A stretch of 24,100 bases of DNA from a virus (IMGVR_UViG_3300025127_000276:1-24100), one strand, 5' to 3'; shown: positions 1 to 8,761, counted from the first letter of the stretch. Notes: generated from the letters alone by a model not told the origin. Made by a program: numbers and translations.

Positions 1-2
1 CT

Positions 3-773
3 TTTGGTATTAATCAATTAGCGAGTGCCATAACAGTTAGAGGTTTTAATTCAGCAGTTGCGGTAGGTGATAGTGTATTTTGGATGGGATATGATAGATT
101 TTATGTTTATGATGGTCGTGTTCAAGTAATTCCTTGTTCTGTAAGAGATCATGTGTTTAAAGATTTTAATGAAACACAATCTGATAAAGTTTATGCAGGT
201 ATAAATTCAGCTTTTGGTGAAGTGTTTTGGTTTTATCCATCTGAAACTAATTCTGGTGCTAATGGTGGTACAGATGAAAATGACAGATATGTAGTGTACA
301 ACTACGATCAAAAAATATGGTATGTAGGTAATCTTGCAAGATCATCTTGGGTAGATAGAGGTGTTTATCAATATCCTATGGCTACAGATTCTAATCTTGT
401 ATACAACCATGAAAAAGGCAATGATAATGATGGCACTGCATTTACATCATTTATTGAGTCAAGTCCGATTGACATACAAGATGGAGATCAATTTGTGTTT
501 TTAAGAAGAATGATACCAGATGTTAGTTTCGATAATAGTGATACTGGAATTAGCAATGACAACAAACAAGCGATATTCTCATTGAAAGCACAAAGAAGTC
601 CCGCAGGTGGATTTATCAAAACATCCACAAATACTGTAACTTCTTCTACACAATTAAATCATCTAAGATTGCGTGGAAGATCTTTTGGATTAAGAGTCGA
701 GAGTACAACGCAAGGTGTTAATTGGAGATTAGGAACAAATAGGGTTGATATAAGAGCGGATGGTGACAGATGA
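3..773 (+). CDS. Tail/virion structural protein, 5' truncated by window edge
   Basis: The frame is open from base 3, so the gene starts upstream of the window; the first ATG inside (position 84) lies mid-protein because in-frame codons before it read smoothly (FGINQLASAITVRGF). 256 residues are visible. The sequence is rich in aromatic residues, Asp, Gly and Ser, with beta-strand-like segments such as DRFYVYDGRVQVIP and DRYVVYNYDQKIWYVG, which recur in the beta-propeller/tail-nozzle type proteins of short-tailed phages. The C-terminal part (about residues 160-256) resembles a beta-sandwich. It ends in an ATGA overlap with the next gene, as expected in a late virion operon. The broad call (virion/tail protein) is fairly safe; the exact assignment to a T7 gp12-like or P22 gp10-like family is only an impression from residue patterns. 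Confidence 0.6.
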   Translation, partial: FGINQLASAITVRGFNSAVAVGDSVFWMGYDRFYVYDGRVQVIPCSVRDHVFKDFNETQSDKVYAGINSAFGEVFWFYPSETNSGANGGTDENDRYVVYNYDQKIWYVGNLARSSWVDRGVYQYPMATDSNLVYNHEKGNDNDGTAFTSFIESSPIDIQDGDQFVFLRRMIPDVSFDNSDTGISNDNKQAIFSLKAQRSPAGGFIKTSTNTVTSSTQLNHLRLRGRSFGLRVESTTQGVNWRLGTNRVDIRADGDR

Positions 774-997
774 GTAGACAATTAGTACCACCAAATTTTT
801 CTTTGCCACCAGATGAATATGATGTGCAGTATTTTAACGAAATGGTTAGAAGTTTGAGTCAACTTGTAACACAATTGCAAAATCCTGGAGAGCTAAGAGG
901 TACTAAGATTACTTTGACGGATTTGCCTACAAGTGATACAGATTTAGAGGTAGGTGCTTTATTTAACGATAATGGGACTATAAAAGTTAAGACATAG
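770..997 (+). CDS. Small virion-region protein, unknown function
   Basis: A 75-residue protein starting at an ATG that overlaps the stop of the previous gene (ATGA at 770-773), so it is probably translationally coupled. The N-terminus is Pro/Asp/Asn-rich, the middle (about residues 22-40, FNEMVRSLSQLVTQLQN) is predicted helical, and the C-terminus has the pattern LPTSDTDLEVGALFNDNGTI, which I recall from short proteins of phage tail regions (LPTS...GALW/FND). That C-terminal pattern supports a structural or assembly role; no enzymatic motif is present. A stretch of 32 bases without a gene follows before the next start. Confidence 0.6.
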   Translation: MSRQLVPPNFSLPPDEYDVQYFNEMVRSLSQLVTQLQNPGELRGTKITLTDLPTSDTDLEVGALFNDNGTIKVKT

Positions 998-1029
998 ACG
1001 AATAAATAAAATTGAGGTAAGATAATTAC

Positions 1030-1857
1030 ATGAGTTTAGGTGATTTATTAAAAAACTTAGCTCCGATAGCTATAAGTGCATTTGCTGGACCTGCAGTAGG
1101 TCAAGGCATTGGTCAATTATTTGGAACCTCTGCAATGAATCCTTTTATTTCAAGAGCACTAACTGGTGCGGTCACATCAAAGCTAATGGGTGGTAAAAGT
1201 AAAGATGCTGTTAGAAACGCTCTACTTGCTGGTGTTGGCGGCATGGCTTTTGATAATTTTACTGGACAAGAAAATATTGCGTCAGACGTTGCAAATACAC
1301 AAAACGTAAGAAGATCACTTGATCAAGGAATATCTCGTAATCAAGCAATTGATGAAGTGGCAAAAAATGCATCACTGCCAACCGAACAAGCAACAAAAAA
1401 AATAGCAGAGGCTTTTAAACCCAAAACATTTAGTGGTGAGTTGTTACAAGCTGCTGGAGTGGGCGAAGATAATTTGTTGGCTCGTCTTCTAAATACAAGA
1501 ATGGGCGAGGGTTTGACTGCAGGATTACTTGCACAATTACTTGCTGGAGATGATGAGGAAGATACAAGAAGAGAGTTTGAAAGAAGACCATTTGGACAAG
1601 GAGGGCCAGGAGGTCAACTTGGTGGTATTAGGTTTGCCGCGGATGGAGGTCCTAGTGATCCTATGAGTTTTCCTAGAAGAAATGGTGGAATAGACCCATC
1701 AGAGGGTTCTGGAACAAAAGATGATGTTCCAGCTATGTTAATGGCTGGAGAATTTGTCTTAACTAAGGATGCCGTAAAAGGTTTAGGTGATGGCAATCAA
1801 CGTAGAGGAATACAAAGAGCCTATAATATGATGGATAACTTGGAGGCTAGAGCATAA
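1030..1857 (+). CDS. Virion-associated protein with GTKDDVPAM box
   Basis: 275 residues, starting at ATG 1030 behind the purine-rich GAGGTAAG. Residues 1-75 are hydrophobic and Gly/Ala-rich (AISAFAGPAVGQGIGQLFG, ALLAGVGGMAF), suggesting membrane-active or packing helices. The middle (about 90-150) is a charged, probably helical segment. Near residues 229-252 lies GTKDDVPAMLMAGEFVLTKD followed by AVKGLG, a box I recognise as recurring at the C-terminus of structural proteins in many phages (G-T-x-D-D-x-P-A-M-L...G-E-x-V), where it follows a glycine/proline-rich linker, as it does here. The function of this box is not established to my knowledge. The stop overlaps the next ATG by one base (TAATG), placing it in the same late operon. 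Confidence 0.65.
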   Translation: MSLGDLLKNLAPIAISAFAGPAVGQGIGQLFGTSAMNPFISRALTGAVTSKLMGGKSKDAVRNALLAGVGGMAFDNFTGQENIASDVANTQNVRRSLDQGISRNQAIDEVAKNASLPTEQATKKIAEAFKPKTFSGELLQAAGVGEDNLLARLLNTRMGEGLTAGLLAQLLAGDDEEDTRREFERRPFGQGGPGGQLGGIRFAADGGPSDPMSFPRRNGGIDPSEGSGTKDDVPAMLMAGEFVLTKDAVKGLGDGNQRRGIQRAYNMMDNLEARA

Positions 1858-2786
1858 TGGCAGTGCAAACAGTTGAAAATATACAAAGATTACCACCATT
1901 TTTAGAGGGTTTGCAAAAACGTCTCTTACAAACTGGTTTTGGAACTTTTGATGGAGCAACACAAACTGCTCCGGGATTATTAGATAGACCTTTAGGATTG
2001 CCTGGATTTCAAATTGCAGGAGCAGATCCTTTACAAGATAAAGCCACGCAACTTGGCGAACAGATGGTTGGAGCTTATCAACCTTTTTTAAGAGGTGCGG
2101 CAGATCAATCACTAGCAGCACAACAAGCTTTAACTAGTGGTTTAGGTTTTTTACAACCTGAATCAATTAAAAGATTTCAAGATCCATTTCAAGAGCAAGT
2201 TATTGATGTGGCAATGCGTCAACTTAACAGACAAGCCGACATGAGAAGAGCAGGAGCAGATGCCGCCGCGGTGAGATCTGGTGCTTTTGGTGGATCAAGA
2301 GAGGGTGTGCAGAGAGCAGAAACAGAGAGAGGTTTGCAACAAGTTAAAGGTGACACTTTGTCAAGACTGTTATCACAAGGCTTTGGACAGGCTCTCAAAG
2401 CGTCACAAGATGCAGGAAGATTGTCTGGTGGTATTGGTCAAGCATTTGGAACATTAGCAGGCACAACAAGTGATTTAGGGCGTTTACAACAAGCTTTAGG
2501 TCAAGCAGATGTATCACAATTATCACAGTTGGGTGCTTTAAGGCAAAGACAACAACAAGCAGGACTTGATGCACAAAGAGCTAACTTAATGCAACAAGCA
2601 CAAGAGCCTTTTACAAGATTGCAAATTGGTCAAAATTTATTACAAGGTATGCCAAGTGCAAGTATTCCATCTACATTTCAACAAGCTACAACGCCAGGTG
2701 CAAATCCATTTTTACAAGGTGTAGGTGCATATACAACATTATCACAAATAGCACCATTTGGTGGTGCTACAGCTACAAGAGGCTAA
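1857..2786 (+). CDS. Putative internal virion / DNA-ejection protein
   Basis: 309 residues, starting at the ATG that shares one base with the upstream TAA. The protein is unusually rich in Gln, Ala, Gly and Leu, with long helical or coiled-coil stretches (about residues 55-240), low Cys and Trp content, and an Arg/Ala/Gly-rich segment (about 125-150, ADAAAVRSGAFGGSREGVQR). Composition and position between tail and lysozyme genes match ejection/internal core proteins of short-tailed phages, which are helical and Gln/Ala-rich. I see no catalytic motif. The RSGAFGGSRE stretch is a pattern I remember from marine phage structural proteins, but I cannot name a family. The role is inferred from context and composition. 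Confidence 0.6.
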   Translation: MAVQTVENIQRLPPFLEGLQKRLLQTGFGTFDGATQTAPGLLDRPLGLPGFQIAGADPLQDKATQLGEQMVGAYQPFLRGAADQSLAAQQALTSGLGFLQPESIKRFQDPFQEQVIDVAMRQLNRQADMRRAGADAAAVRSGAFGGSREGVQRAETERGLQQVKGDTLSRLLSQGFGQALKASQDAGRLSGGIGQAFGTLAGTTSDLGRLQQALGQADVSQLSQLGALRQRQQQAGLDAQRANLMQQAQEPFTRLQIGQNLLQGMPSASIPSTFQQATTPGANPFLQGVGAYTTLSQIAPFGGATATRG

Positions 2787-2787
2787 G

Positions 2788-4716
2788 ATGGCACCAAAAC
2801 AAGGCTTAAATCTTGGAGATACAGACACTTTACTAACAAGTTTAGGATTACCGACTCAACCTAAAACATTTGCAGAATTGTCTAAAGTGTATGGACAAGG
2901 TATTCTAGGTAAAGGACCTTTAAAAGATAAATTTATACCACCTGTTGGAAGATTTAAAACTGTTCCCGGACAATCTAGGGGTATGGGAATTTTAAAAGAT
3001 TTAGGAAATGTAGGTTTAAGTGGTGTTGATTTGTTAAATCAAGCTATTGGTGGTATTAGTGCTGTTACAAATCCAGCAGGTAATATTATTGGTGATTACT
3101 TATCTCAAGTTGATCCAGAAGCATTTAAAATGCAGACCGAGGGAATTGGTGCTGGTCCTGAGTTATTTCTTCCCGGACAAGATCAAGAATTAAAAGGTAA
3201 TATTGGTGCAAAGTCAATGGCAGAAGTTCCGGGTATGGACATTTTTACACAACAAGGACAAGATCGTTTGACATCTGAAACATCAGAGGCAATTAAAGAT
3301 TTAATAGGTAAAAGTGTTGGTGATGTAGGTGCCTTTGATCCACAAGGTGAGGTTGATCAAGCAACTGTAGATAAAATAAAAGAACAACAACAAGCAGAAA
3401 CAGACAAAAAAGATATTGCTCCAGACCCTTTCTTTGATGGCGATGAGGGCGATGGAACTGGAGAAGATACAACAACCGAAGTTGAAGGTGCAGATACTGC
3501 GGCTAAAAAAGCAACTGTTAAAGCCTTAGACTCATTTCTAGCAGAGGCAAAACCGGGAATAAGTCCTAAAACATTTGATGAATACATTAACGAGTTTGGA
3601 GAAGCTACTGGATTAGATGTATCTGGTGAGGCAGATACAAAACAAGCACTCATGTCTTTTGGATTAGCACTTATGCAAAATAGAGCGGGTAAAGGCTTTG
3701 ATATTAGCAAGATACTTACATCTGTTGGTGAGGCAGGCGAGGCTGCAATGCCAGACTTTAGAAAAGCAGTGACAGAGGCAAAAGCAATTAGAGCTAAAGC
3801 GGGTGCTTATGCTTTAAGTAAACGTGATGAAGATAAAAAACTTGCTATGAATAAAAAAGCTTACTTTGTTATACCAAAGGGAGATGGCACTGCTAATACA
3901 ATTACTAGTATGATAGCAGGTGGTAAAGGCAGATTGACTAGATTAAACAGTTATGAACTTAACAGTTTAGACAACAACGCAGATTTTAGTAAGCAATTTG
4001 AAATTGTAGACGCAGATTTTTATAAAGATTATGCAAAAGCTGCCATTAATGCAGCAGGTAAAAAGAAGTTTTACCAAAGCAAAGCCGTAGATGTGCCTTT
4101 GTTTGCTGAAGCACCAAAGGGCTTAAGTTTTAAAGCACAACTAATAGATGGTAATGTTGCACCTGCTGGCACTGCACCATTATTTATTGATAGTAGCAAA
4201 AGAGTTGTTGGCATGATCCAAAATATGGAAAGAAAAGTTGATTATAATGCTAAACAATTTGAAGAGTTAGCAAACTTATTAAATGAAACAGATGTAGATA
4301 TATTAGATCAAAGTAGATCTGCTATTAAACAGACATTAAGAAATTTTGGATTAAACATCGGTGATACAGATCCCGTTAAGAAAATTAAAACAATTATGCA
4401 AAGATTACAAGCAACCAACGCGGCAGAAATTTTACAAGAATCTGGAAAGACATTATCAGACGCAGATAGAAAATTTGTTAGAGAAATTGTTGGTGATGTT
4501 AATTTCTTAGAAGGTGATGAGGCTGTGCTTAGAGGTAAGTTAAGCAACTTGTTTAATGTTATTGTTAAGAGAGGTAGAGAGAATATTAAAGACGCTTATG
4601 ACACTTTAGGAGCTCATGGTGTTAATATCGATAGAACTAACATTACTGCACAAGGAACCACTATGGTCAAAGGTGAAGATAATGTATTTAGATTTAAAGT
4701 ACAAGGCACAACATAA
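2788..4716 (+). CDS. Large putative internal virion protein
   Basis: 642 residues from ATG 2788. An upstream in-frame start at 2758 exists, but 2788 follows AGAGG at a proper distance and begins one base after the previous stop, so it is preferred. The N-terminal third is Gly/Leu-rich. An acidic Thr/Asp/Glu stretch (about residues 210-240) acts as a probable flexible linker. The C-terminal half is highly charged and helical (Lys/Ala/Asp-rich), with regions such as VGMIQNMERKVDYNAKQFEE. There is no recognisable enzymatic motif and no cysteine-rich domain. Its size and place in a run of three large proteins just upstream of the lysozyme suggest an inner-core or ejection component. The stop overlaps the next ATG (TAATG at 4714-4718). 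Function is inferred from context only. Confidence 0.6.
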   Translation: MAPKQGLNLGDTDTLLTSLGLPTQPKTFAELSKVYGQGILGKGPLKDKFIPPVGRFKTVPGQSRGMGILKDLGNVGLSGVDLLNQAIGGISAVTNPAGNIIGDYLSQVDPEAFKMQTEGIGAGPELFLPGQDQELKGNIGAKSMAEVPGMDIFTQQGQDRLTSETSEAIKDLIGKSVGDVGAFDPQGEVDQATVDKIKEQQQAETDKKDIAPDPFFDGDEGDGTGEDTTTEVEGADTAAKKATVKALDSFLAEAKPGISPKTFDEYINEFGEATGLDVSGEADTKQALMSFGLALMQNRAGKGFDISKILTSVGEAGEAAMPDFRKAVTEAKAIRAKAGAYALSKRDEDKKLAMNKKAYFVIPKGDGTANTITSMIAGGKGRLTRLNSYELNSLDNNADFSKQFEIVDADFYKDYAKAAINAAGKKKFYQSKAVDVPLFAEAPKGLSFKAQLIDGNVAPAGTAPLFIDSSKRVVGMIQNMERKVDYNAKQFEELANLLNETDVDILDQSRSAIKQTLRNFGLNIGDTDPVKKIKTIMQRLQATNAAEILQESGKTLSDADRKFVREIVGDVNFLEGDEAVLRGKLSNLFNVIVKRGRENIKDAYDTLGAHGVNIDRTNITAQGTTMVKGEDNVFRFKVQGTT

Positions 4717-7700
4717 TGGCAATTATTAATGTTGAGACACCTCAAGGAATAGTCAAAGTTGAGATTGCTGGAGATACTCCTACAGAACAAGAAACAAATG
4801 CAATTCGTTCTCAATTTTTTGCAACACCAGATAAAACCGAACAAACTTTTGAGGATTTGTTAGCACAATCAGCCAAAAAAACTCCTCAAGGTCAACCAAT
4901 ACAAGCGAATTTTGACACAAAATCTGGCATACAAGATGCAGGATTAAGAGCCTTACTGTCTAGTGCAGAAAACAATGCAGAAGAAGAGAATATTCTTGCC
5001 ACACAAGGTTTTAGTAGAGAAGATTACACAAGAGATAATAGAGGTAGATTAGCATTAACGCCTAGTGGTGCTAGAAAAGTTGGTGTTGAGACAGATAAAA
5101 ATGTCCTTATTGATGAAGAAGGTTTTAGCAGAAACGATCTATCTGATTTAGCAGGCATTATACCAGAACTTGGATTTGGTATTACTGGTGCAATTAAAGG
5201 TGCTGCAGTTGGATCAACAATAGCTCCTGGCATTGGAACATTGCTTGGTGGAGCAATTGGTGCATTTATCGGTGGTGGTGGTGGCTCTCTTGTAGAAGAA
5301 GCTATCGAGGGCATTGCTGGTGTTTCCGAACAAACTGCTGGAGAAATTGCAACAGATGCATTGGTTGAGGGTGGTATAGCTGCAGGTGGCGAACTCTTGT
5401 TCGGCATACCTTTATTAGCTTACCGAGCTATAGCTCCATCTGGTAAAAAATTTATACAAGAGGCAAGTAAAGAAGATTTAAGGATTACTGCCGAGGGTAT
5501 TAAAAGAGGTTTAGAGCCTACTATTGCACAAATAAAAGGTAGACCTATTGCAGCCAAGTTCCAACAATTACAAGAAAGTGTATTAGGTGGATCACCAAGA
5601 ACACAAAAAATAGCGGAAGCTATGGAAAAAGAGATAGGTGAACTAAACAAGCTTATAAGTCAAGGTGTGACAGAAGGTAGTGAAAAATCAGCTGGTGAGT
5701 TGTTTATTGAGTTTGAAAAAAAGTTTGGTAAAGAATTAGCTAAAAAACAAACACAAGCTTATGGATCAATTATGAGTGCTCTAAAACAGTCTGCCGATAA
5801 TTTAGCAGGTGGTTTAGAGCGTAATCAACTTATAGATGATAATGTTTTTAACTTTGTGCAACAATCTGCAAAGAACTTTGAAAATACTATGTCACAACAA
5901 TGGGCTACTATAAATGAGGTCATTGAGACATCTATTGGTGATGCTAGAATTATACCTACTACCTTAGTTAAAGAAGTTGCAGATGTGGCAGAGAAAAAAT
6001 TTGCAAAAGCAGGAACTGGCAGACTGTCTACTGAAGAAGGAACAGTAGGTCTAAATCTAGTAGAAGAATTAAGAGCGTTAGGTGACAAAGCATCTTTTAC
6101 AGACGCATACCAATTAAGAAGAAAACTTTGGGATCTTAAAAATGCACCAAAGACAGAGGCGGAATTAACACAAAAAGCTATTATTGATGGATCTAAAAAT
6201 TTATCTGATGCGTGGGATAGTGCAATCAAAACAGTTGACAACTTACTTATGGATACAAATATTACCGCTTTGACAGATGATATTACTAAACAACTAGGTT
6301 CAGAGGCGTTTAATAAGATTAAAGTTGCATCTAAGTTATTACCAACAGCAAGAAAACAATTTAGAGAGGGTACAAAATTATATGATGATATATCCACAAC
6401 TTTAGGATCAAAAGATTTAGTATCTCAAATGAGAAGTGGAGCTTTTGACATCACAAGACCTGGAGCTTTGTCTGGATTAACTCAAAAAGTTATTGGTAAG
6501 GGTGGCACACCTACTGGTCTAAAGAGATTAAAAAAAGCGTTAGATGACACGCAATATAATCAAATAAAAGGTCAGATGGGTAGAGATTGGTTGCAAAGTG
6601 CCTTAACCAAAACTGGCTTCGCATCAATCAAGCCAACAAATTTTAAACCAAATGAATTTATAAAGTCATTAGATGATTTAGGTGAAACTGGCGTAGAGTT
6701 ATATGGTAGGGCAGAATACAATAGATTAAAGCAAGTTGCCAAAGGTTTTGAGGACTTAAAACTAACAAACATTGATGAAGAAGTTTTATCTAACGCTGTT
6801 GCACAAGGTTTGGATCAAGGTGTGGCTACTGCTATGCGTGGTGCTTTAGAAACATTACAAGAAACATCAAGATTAAGAGATAGAAGTGTTTTTACTAAAA
6901 TTAGAGAGAATAAGCTTGATCCAGAAGAAGCAGTAGATTTTGTAATGGCACCAGGCACGACTCGTGGTGACATTAGAGCTGTTATGGAGTTTTTTAAAGA
7001 CAGTCCTGCAGAGTTAAAAACTATTAGAGGCACTTATGTAGAAAATATGCTTGATAATGTTGGTGCAGTAACAAACGCTGATAGTATGAAACAATTGGCT
7101 AAAAACATTGCAAGAGCAGATAAGAGCAATAAGTTAGACATAGTATTTCCTAATGTTGGAGAAACTGCTGGTCAAGCACAGAACATTAGAGATTTTGGAA
7201 AAATATTAAACAGAATATCATCAAACATTCCAAAAGGTGATTTGGTTGCTCAAGGTATATTGGCAAACATATTCAACAATGTTGGAAGAATTGCAAAAAT
7301 GTTTGTTCTTGGTCAACTATTTACTGGTAAAAAAGCTATGAAAGAAATAGTTGAGGCTGCTAAAAAATTAGATGATACTGCTAGTCCAACTGCTGAACAA
7401 CAAAGAGTATTTTTAGACGCTGTGGCTAACGCCTTTAGACCTGGACAAGCAACAACACAAGTAATTCAAGAGGGTGTAAGGGACACATCAAATCAATTAC
7501 AAGCTTTATCTGAGAGTAGTGGCATAAATCAAGCAGTTGGTAACATTGTAGGTCAAACGACTAATCAGATTAGAAATGTGCAACCAGTAAATCCAAACAC
7601 TGCTGTTGGAAGTATAGATGTAACGAGTCCAGGTACTGGAGCGGCTTTAGGATTGACACCAACAGATCAAGCAATAGCAGCTAGACGTAAGCCTCAATCA

Positions 7701-7748
7701 CCACTATCAGCTAATATGGAACAATTTGGAGAATTATTTAATAGATGA
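4716..7748 (+). CDS. Very large putative ejection protein with glycine-zipper segment
   Basis: 1010 residues, the largest gene in the window. The N-terminus (residues 1-35, MAIINVETPQGIVKVEIAGD onward) is a short beta-rich domain I recall from other marine phage virion proteins. Residues 151-190 form a glycine-zipper-like hydrophobic stretch (GITGAIKGAAVGSTIAPGIG, then GGAIGAFIGGGGG), and a second hydrophobic stretch lies at 217-240; such segments in phage internal proteins can insert into the host membrane during DNA entry. The rest is long, charged, helical sequence with little Cys. A further hydrophobic patch (NVGRIAKMFVLGQLF) lies near the C-terminus. No lytic transglycosylase motif is evident. 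The gene ends in an ATGA overlap with the lysozyme gene. The ejection/membrane-channel role is inference from composition and gene order. Confidence 0.6.
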   Translation: MAIINVETPQGIVKVEIAGDTPTEQETNAIRSQFFATPDKTEQTFEDLLAQSAKKTPQGQPIQANFDTKSGIQDAGLRALLSSAENNAEEENILATQGFSREDYTRDNRGRLALTPSGARKVGVETDKNVLIDEEGFSRNDLSDLAGIIPELGFGITGAIKGAAVGSTIAPGIGTLLGGAIGAFIGGGGGSLVEEAIEGIAGVSEQTAGEIATDALVEGGIAAGGELLFGIPLLAYRAIAPSGKKFIQEASKEDLRITAEGIKRGLEPTIAQIKGRPIAAKFQQLQESVLGGSPRTQKIAEAMEKEIGELNKLISQGVTEGSEKSAGELFIEFEKKFGKELAKKQTQAYGSIMSALKQSADNLAGGLERNQLIDDNVFNFVQQSAKNFENTMSQQWATINEVIETSIGDARIIPTTLVKEVADVAEKKFAKAGTGRLSTEEGTVGLNLVEELRALGDKASFTDAYQLRRKLWDLKNAPKTEAELTQKAIIDGSKNLSDAWDSAIKTVDNLLMDTNITALTDDITKQLGSEAFNKIKVASKLLPTARKQFREGTKLYDDISTTLGSKDLVSQMRSGAFDITRPGALSGLTQKVIGKGGTPTGLKRLKKALDDTQYNQIKGQMGRDWLQSALTKTGFASIKPTNFKPNEFIKSLDDLGETGVELYGRAEYNRLKQVAKGFEDLKLTNIDEEVLSNAVAQGLDQGVATAMRGALETLQETSRLRDRSVFTKIRENKLDPEEAVDFVMAPGTTRGDIRAVMEFFKDSPAELKTIRGTYVENMLDNVGAVTNADSMKQLAKNIARADKSNKLDIVFPNVGETAGQAQNIRDFGKILNRISSNIPKGDLVAQGILANIFNNVGRIAKMFVLGQLFTGKKAMKEIVEAAKKLDDTASPTAEQQRVFLDAVANAFRPGQATTQVIQEGVRDTSNQLQALSESSGINQAVGNIVGQTTNQIRNVQPVNPNTAVGSIDVTSPGTGAALGLTPTDQAIAARRKPQSPLSANMEQFGELFNR

Positions 7749-8194
7749 ACATAGATGAGTTAAGAGAAGAAATAGCCACTGATGAGGGCAAGGTCATGTC
7801 CGTGTACCTTGACCACCTTAACCTACCAACGCTAGGAATCGGCCACCTTATAAATGAGTGGGATGAGGAGTATGGCAAACCAGTTGGTACAGAAGTATCA
7901 GAAGAGAGAGTTAACGAGTTGTTTGCAAAAGATATTGAAACAACAATATCAGAGTGCAAAGAGTTATTTGAAAACTTTGATAATCTACCAAATGAAGTAC
8001 AAAAAATATGTGCAAACATGATGTTTAATATGGGCAGACCTAGATTAAGTGGCTTTAAAAAATTTCGTGCTGCAATAGCGAACAAAAACTGGCAAGAATG
8101 TGCCGTTCAGATGGAAGACAGCCGTTGGCACAAACAGGTAACAAATAGAGCGAATCGCCTAATTTCAAGAATGAGAGCGGTCGAGGGTACCTAA
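7745..8194 (+). CDS. Endolysin, T4-type lysozyme (GH24)
   Basis: 149 residues; cleaves the peptidoglycan glycan strand to release progeny. The catalytic triad of T4 lysozyme (Glu11-Asp20-Thr26) is matched by Glu14, Asp23 and Thr29 with identical spacings of 9 and 6 residues, inside the family signature PTLGIGHLI. The C-terminal helical lobe contains NMMFNMGRPRLSGFKKFRAA and the tail WHKQVTNRANRLISRM, both typical of GH24 phage enzymes. Length is close to that of T4 lysozyme (164). There is no signal peptide or SAR helix at the N-terminus, so export would need a holin, which I cannot identify nearby. The start overlaps the stop of the upstream virion gene (ATGA), so the enzyme is expressed with the late operon. 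Its last 30 bases overlap the 3' end of the convergent minus-strand regulator gene. Confidence 0.93.
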   Translation: MNIDELREEIATDEGKVMSVYLDHLNLPTLGIGHLINEWDEEYGKPVGTEVSEERVNELFAKDIETTISECKELFENFDNLPNEVQKICANMMFNMGRPRLSGFKKFRAAIANKNWQECAVQMEDSRWHKQVTNRANRLISRMRAVEGT

Positions 8195-8362
8195 TCCCAA
8201 AGTCTTGACGTTACTATTTAAATCTTGTTTTTCATATTCTTTATCAACTAATAATCCAATCTGTTGACGTATATTTCTACGCTCTTTATCGCATATAGCT
8301 TTAAGTTTGTTGTAAGTTGGAATGTCTATTCCTATTGACTTGAATTTTGATGTGTCTGTCAT
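8165..8362 (-). CDS. Ribbon-helix-helix (Arc/CopG-type) regulator
   Basis: 65 residues, the only gene on the minus strand that I accept. The pattern is a short beta strand (KSIGIDI), a Pro-Thr helix cap and helix A (TYNKLKAICDKE), then helix B (RNIRQQIGLLVDKEYEK), which is the RHH DNA-binding fold; dimers insert the paired beta strands into the DNA major groove. The C-terminal tail (about residues 46-65) is outside the fold. The start ATG (complement of 8360-8362) is preceded on its strand by GGAGG at a 7-base spacing, a strong ribosome binding site, and by a promoter-like pair (see separate entry). It is divergent from the DUF1064 gene with only 12 bp between starts, and its 3' end overlaps the lysozyme gene by 30 bp. 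It is a good candidate for controlling the early/late switch, which is inference. Confidence 0.75.
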   Translation of the reverse strand: MTDTSKFKSIGIDIPTYNKLKAICDKERRNIRQQIGLLVDKEYEKQDLNSNVKTLGLGTLDRSHS

Positions 8363-8370
8363 TATACTAC

Positions 8371-8384
8371 CTCCATGACCTATA
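8371..8384 (-). promoter_or_regulatory. Possible operator in the regulator's own leader
   Basis: Read on the minus strand the sequence is TATAGGTCATGGAG. It covers the Shine-Dalgarno of the ribbon-helix-helix gene and the first bases of the divergent DUF1064 gene. It resembles the TATAGGTAATGAG found in the promoter spacer at 22205-22217 and the TAGGTTATGTG at 8770-8780. This would fit autoregulation by a small DNA-binding dimer, but the similarity is short and the binding protein is inferred. Confidence 0.3.
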
Positions 8385-8752
8385 CATACCCATTTATACC
8401 CAAAAAAAATAGAACAAGCAACAACAAGTATTTTGCAAAGAAAACAATTGCTATGGGATTAAAGTTTGATAGCAGATGGGAAGCAGAGCGTTGGGGTCAA
8501 TTAAAAGCTATGGAAAGAGCTGGTGTAGTAACACAATTGGAACGTCAAATTAAATATGAGTTAAGTATTAATGACGTAAAAATTTGTGATTATATCGCAG
8601 ATTTTAGATATCTACTTGAAGAAGAAGATGGGTTATCAAGATTAGTTATAGAAGATGCAAAAGGCATTCAAACACCAGAGTTTCGTCTGAAAAAGAAGAT
8701 GATGAAAGCCATACACGATATAGATATTTATCTTTCTTTCAAAAAAAAATAA
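8375..8752 (+). CDS. DUF1064 protein, PD-(D/E)XK nuclease-like
   Basis: 125 residues. The pattern NKYFAKKTIAMGLKFDSRWE followed by AERWGQLKAMERAGVV and ERQIKYEL is the DUF1064 signature of phage proteins. The later segment CDYIADFRYLL and LVIEDAKGIQTPEFRLKKKM contains the Asp...Glu-x-(Ala)-Lys-Gly core expected for PD-(D/E)XK nucleases. DUF1064 genes usually sit in phage recombination modules, where a junction-resolving or structure-specific endonuclease role has been suggested. The start at 8375 is uncertain: no Shine-Dalgarno precedes it because the upstream 12 bp serve the divergent regulator, but the conserved region begins near residue 16, so the true start cannot be much further downstream. 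It lies between the regulator and the main replication operon. Confidence 0.75.
   Translation: MTYTYPFIPKKNRTSNNKYFAKKTIAMGLKFDSRWEAERWGQLKAMERAGVVTQLERQIKYELSINDVKICDYIADFRYLLEEEDGLSRLVIEDAKGIQTPEFRLKKKMMKAIHDIDIYLSFKKK
8393..8421 (-). promoter_or_regulatory. Candidate sigma70 promoter for the RHH gene
   Basis: On the minus strand TTGCTT (8416-8421) is followed after 17 bp by TATAAA (8393-8398). Transcription would begin near 8386, about 24 bases upstream of the regulator's ATG. It lies inside the 5' part of the divergent DUF1064 gene because the intergenic gap is only 12 bp. The -10 element is good, the -35 only moderate. Confidence 0.4.
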
Positions 8753-8761
8753 TAAAGTTTA

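Noticed and set aside
5825-6397. Minus-strand 190-codon open frame inside the 1010-residue virion gene
   Set aside because: It lies wholly antisense to a well-supported gene, has the Ser/Leu/Phe-rich composition of an antisense translation of Lys/Glu-rich coding sequence, and shows no known motif or promoter.
8200-8240. TTGACG near 8205 as a + strand promoter
   Set aside because: No matching -10 at 16-18 bp and no downstream + strand gene start within the minus-strand regulator gene.
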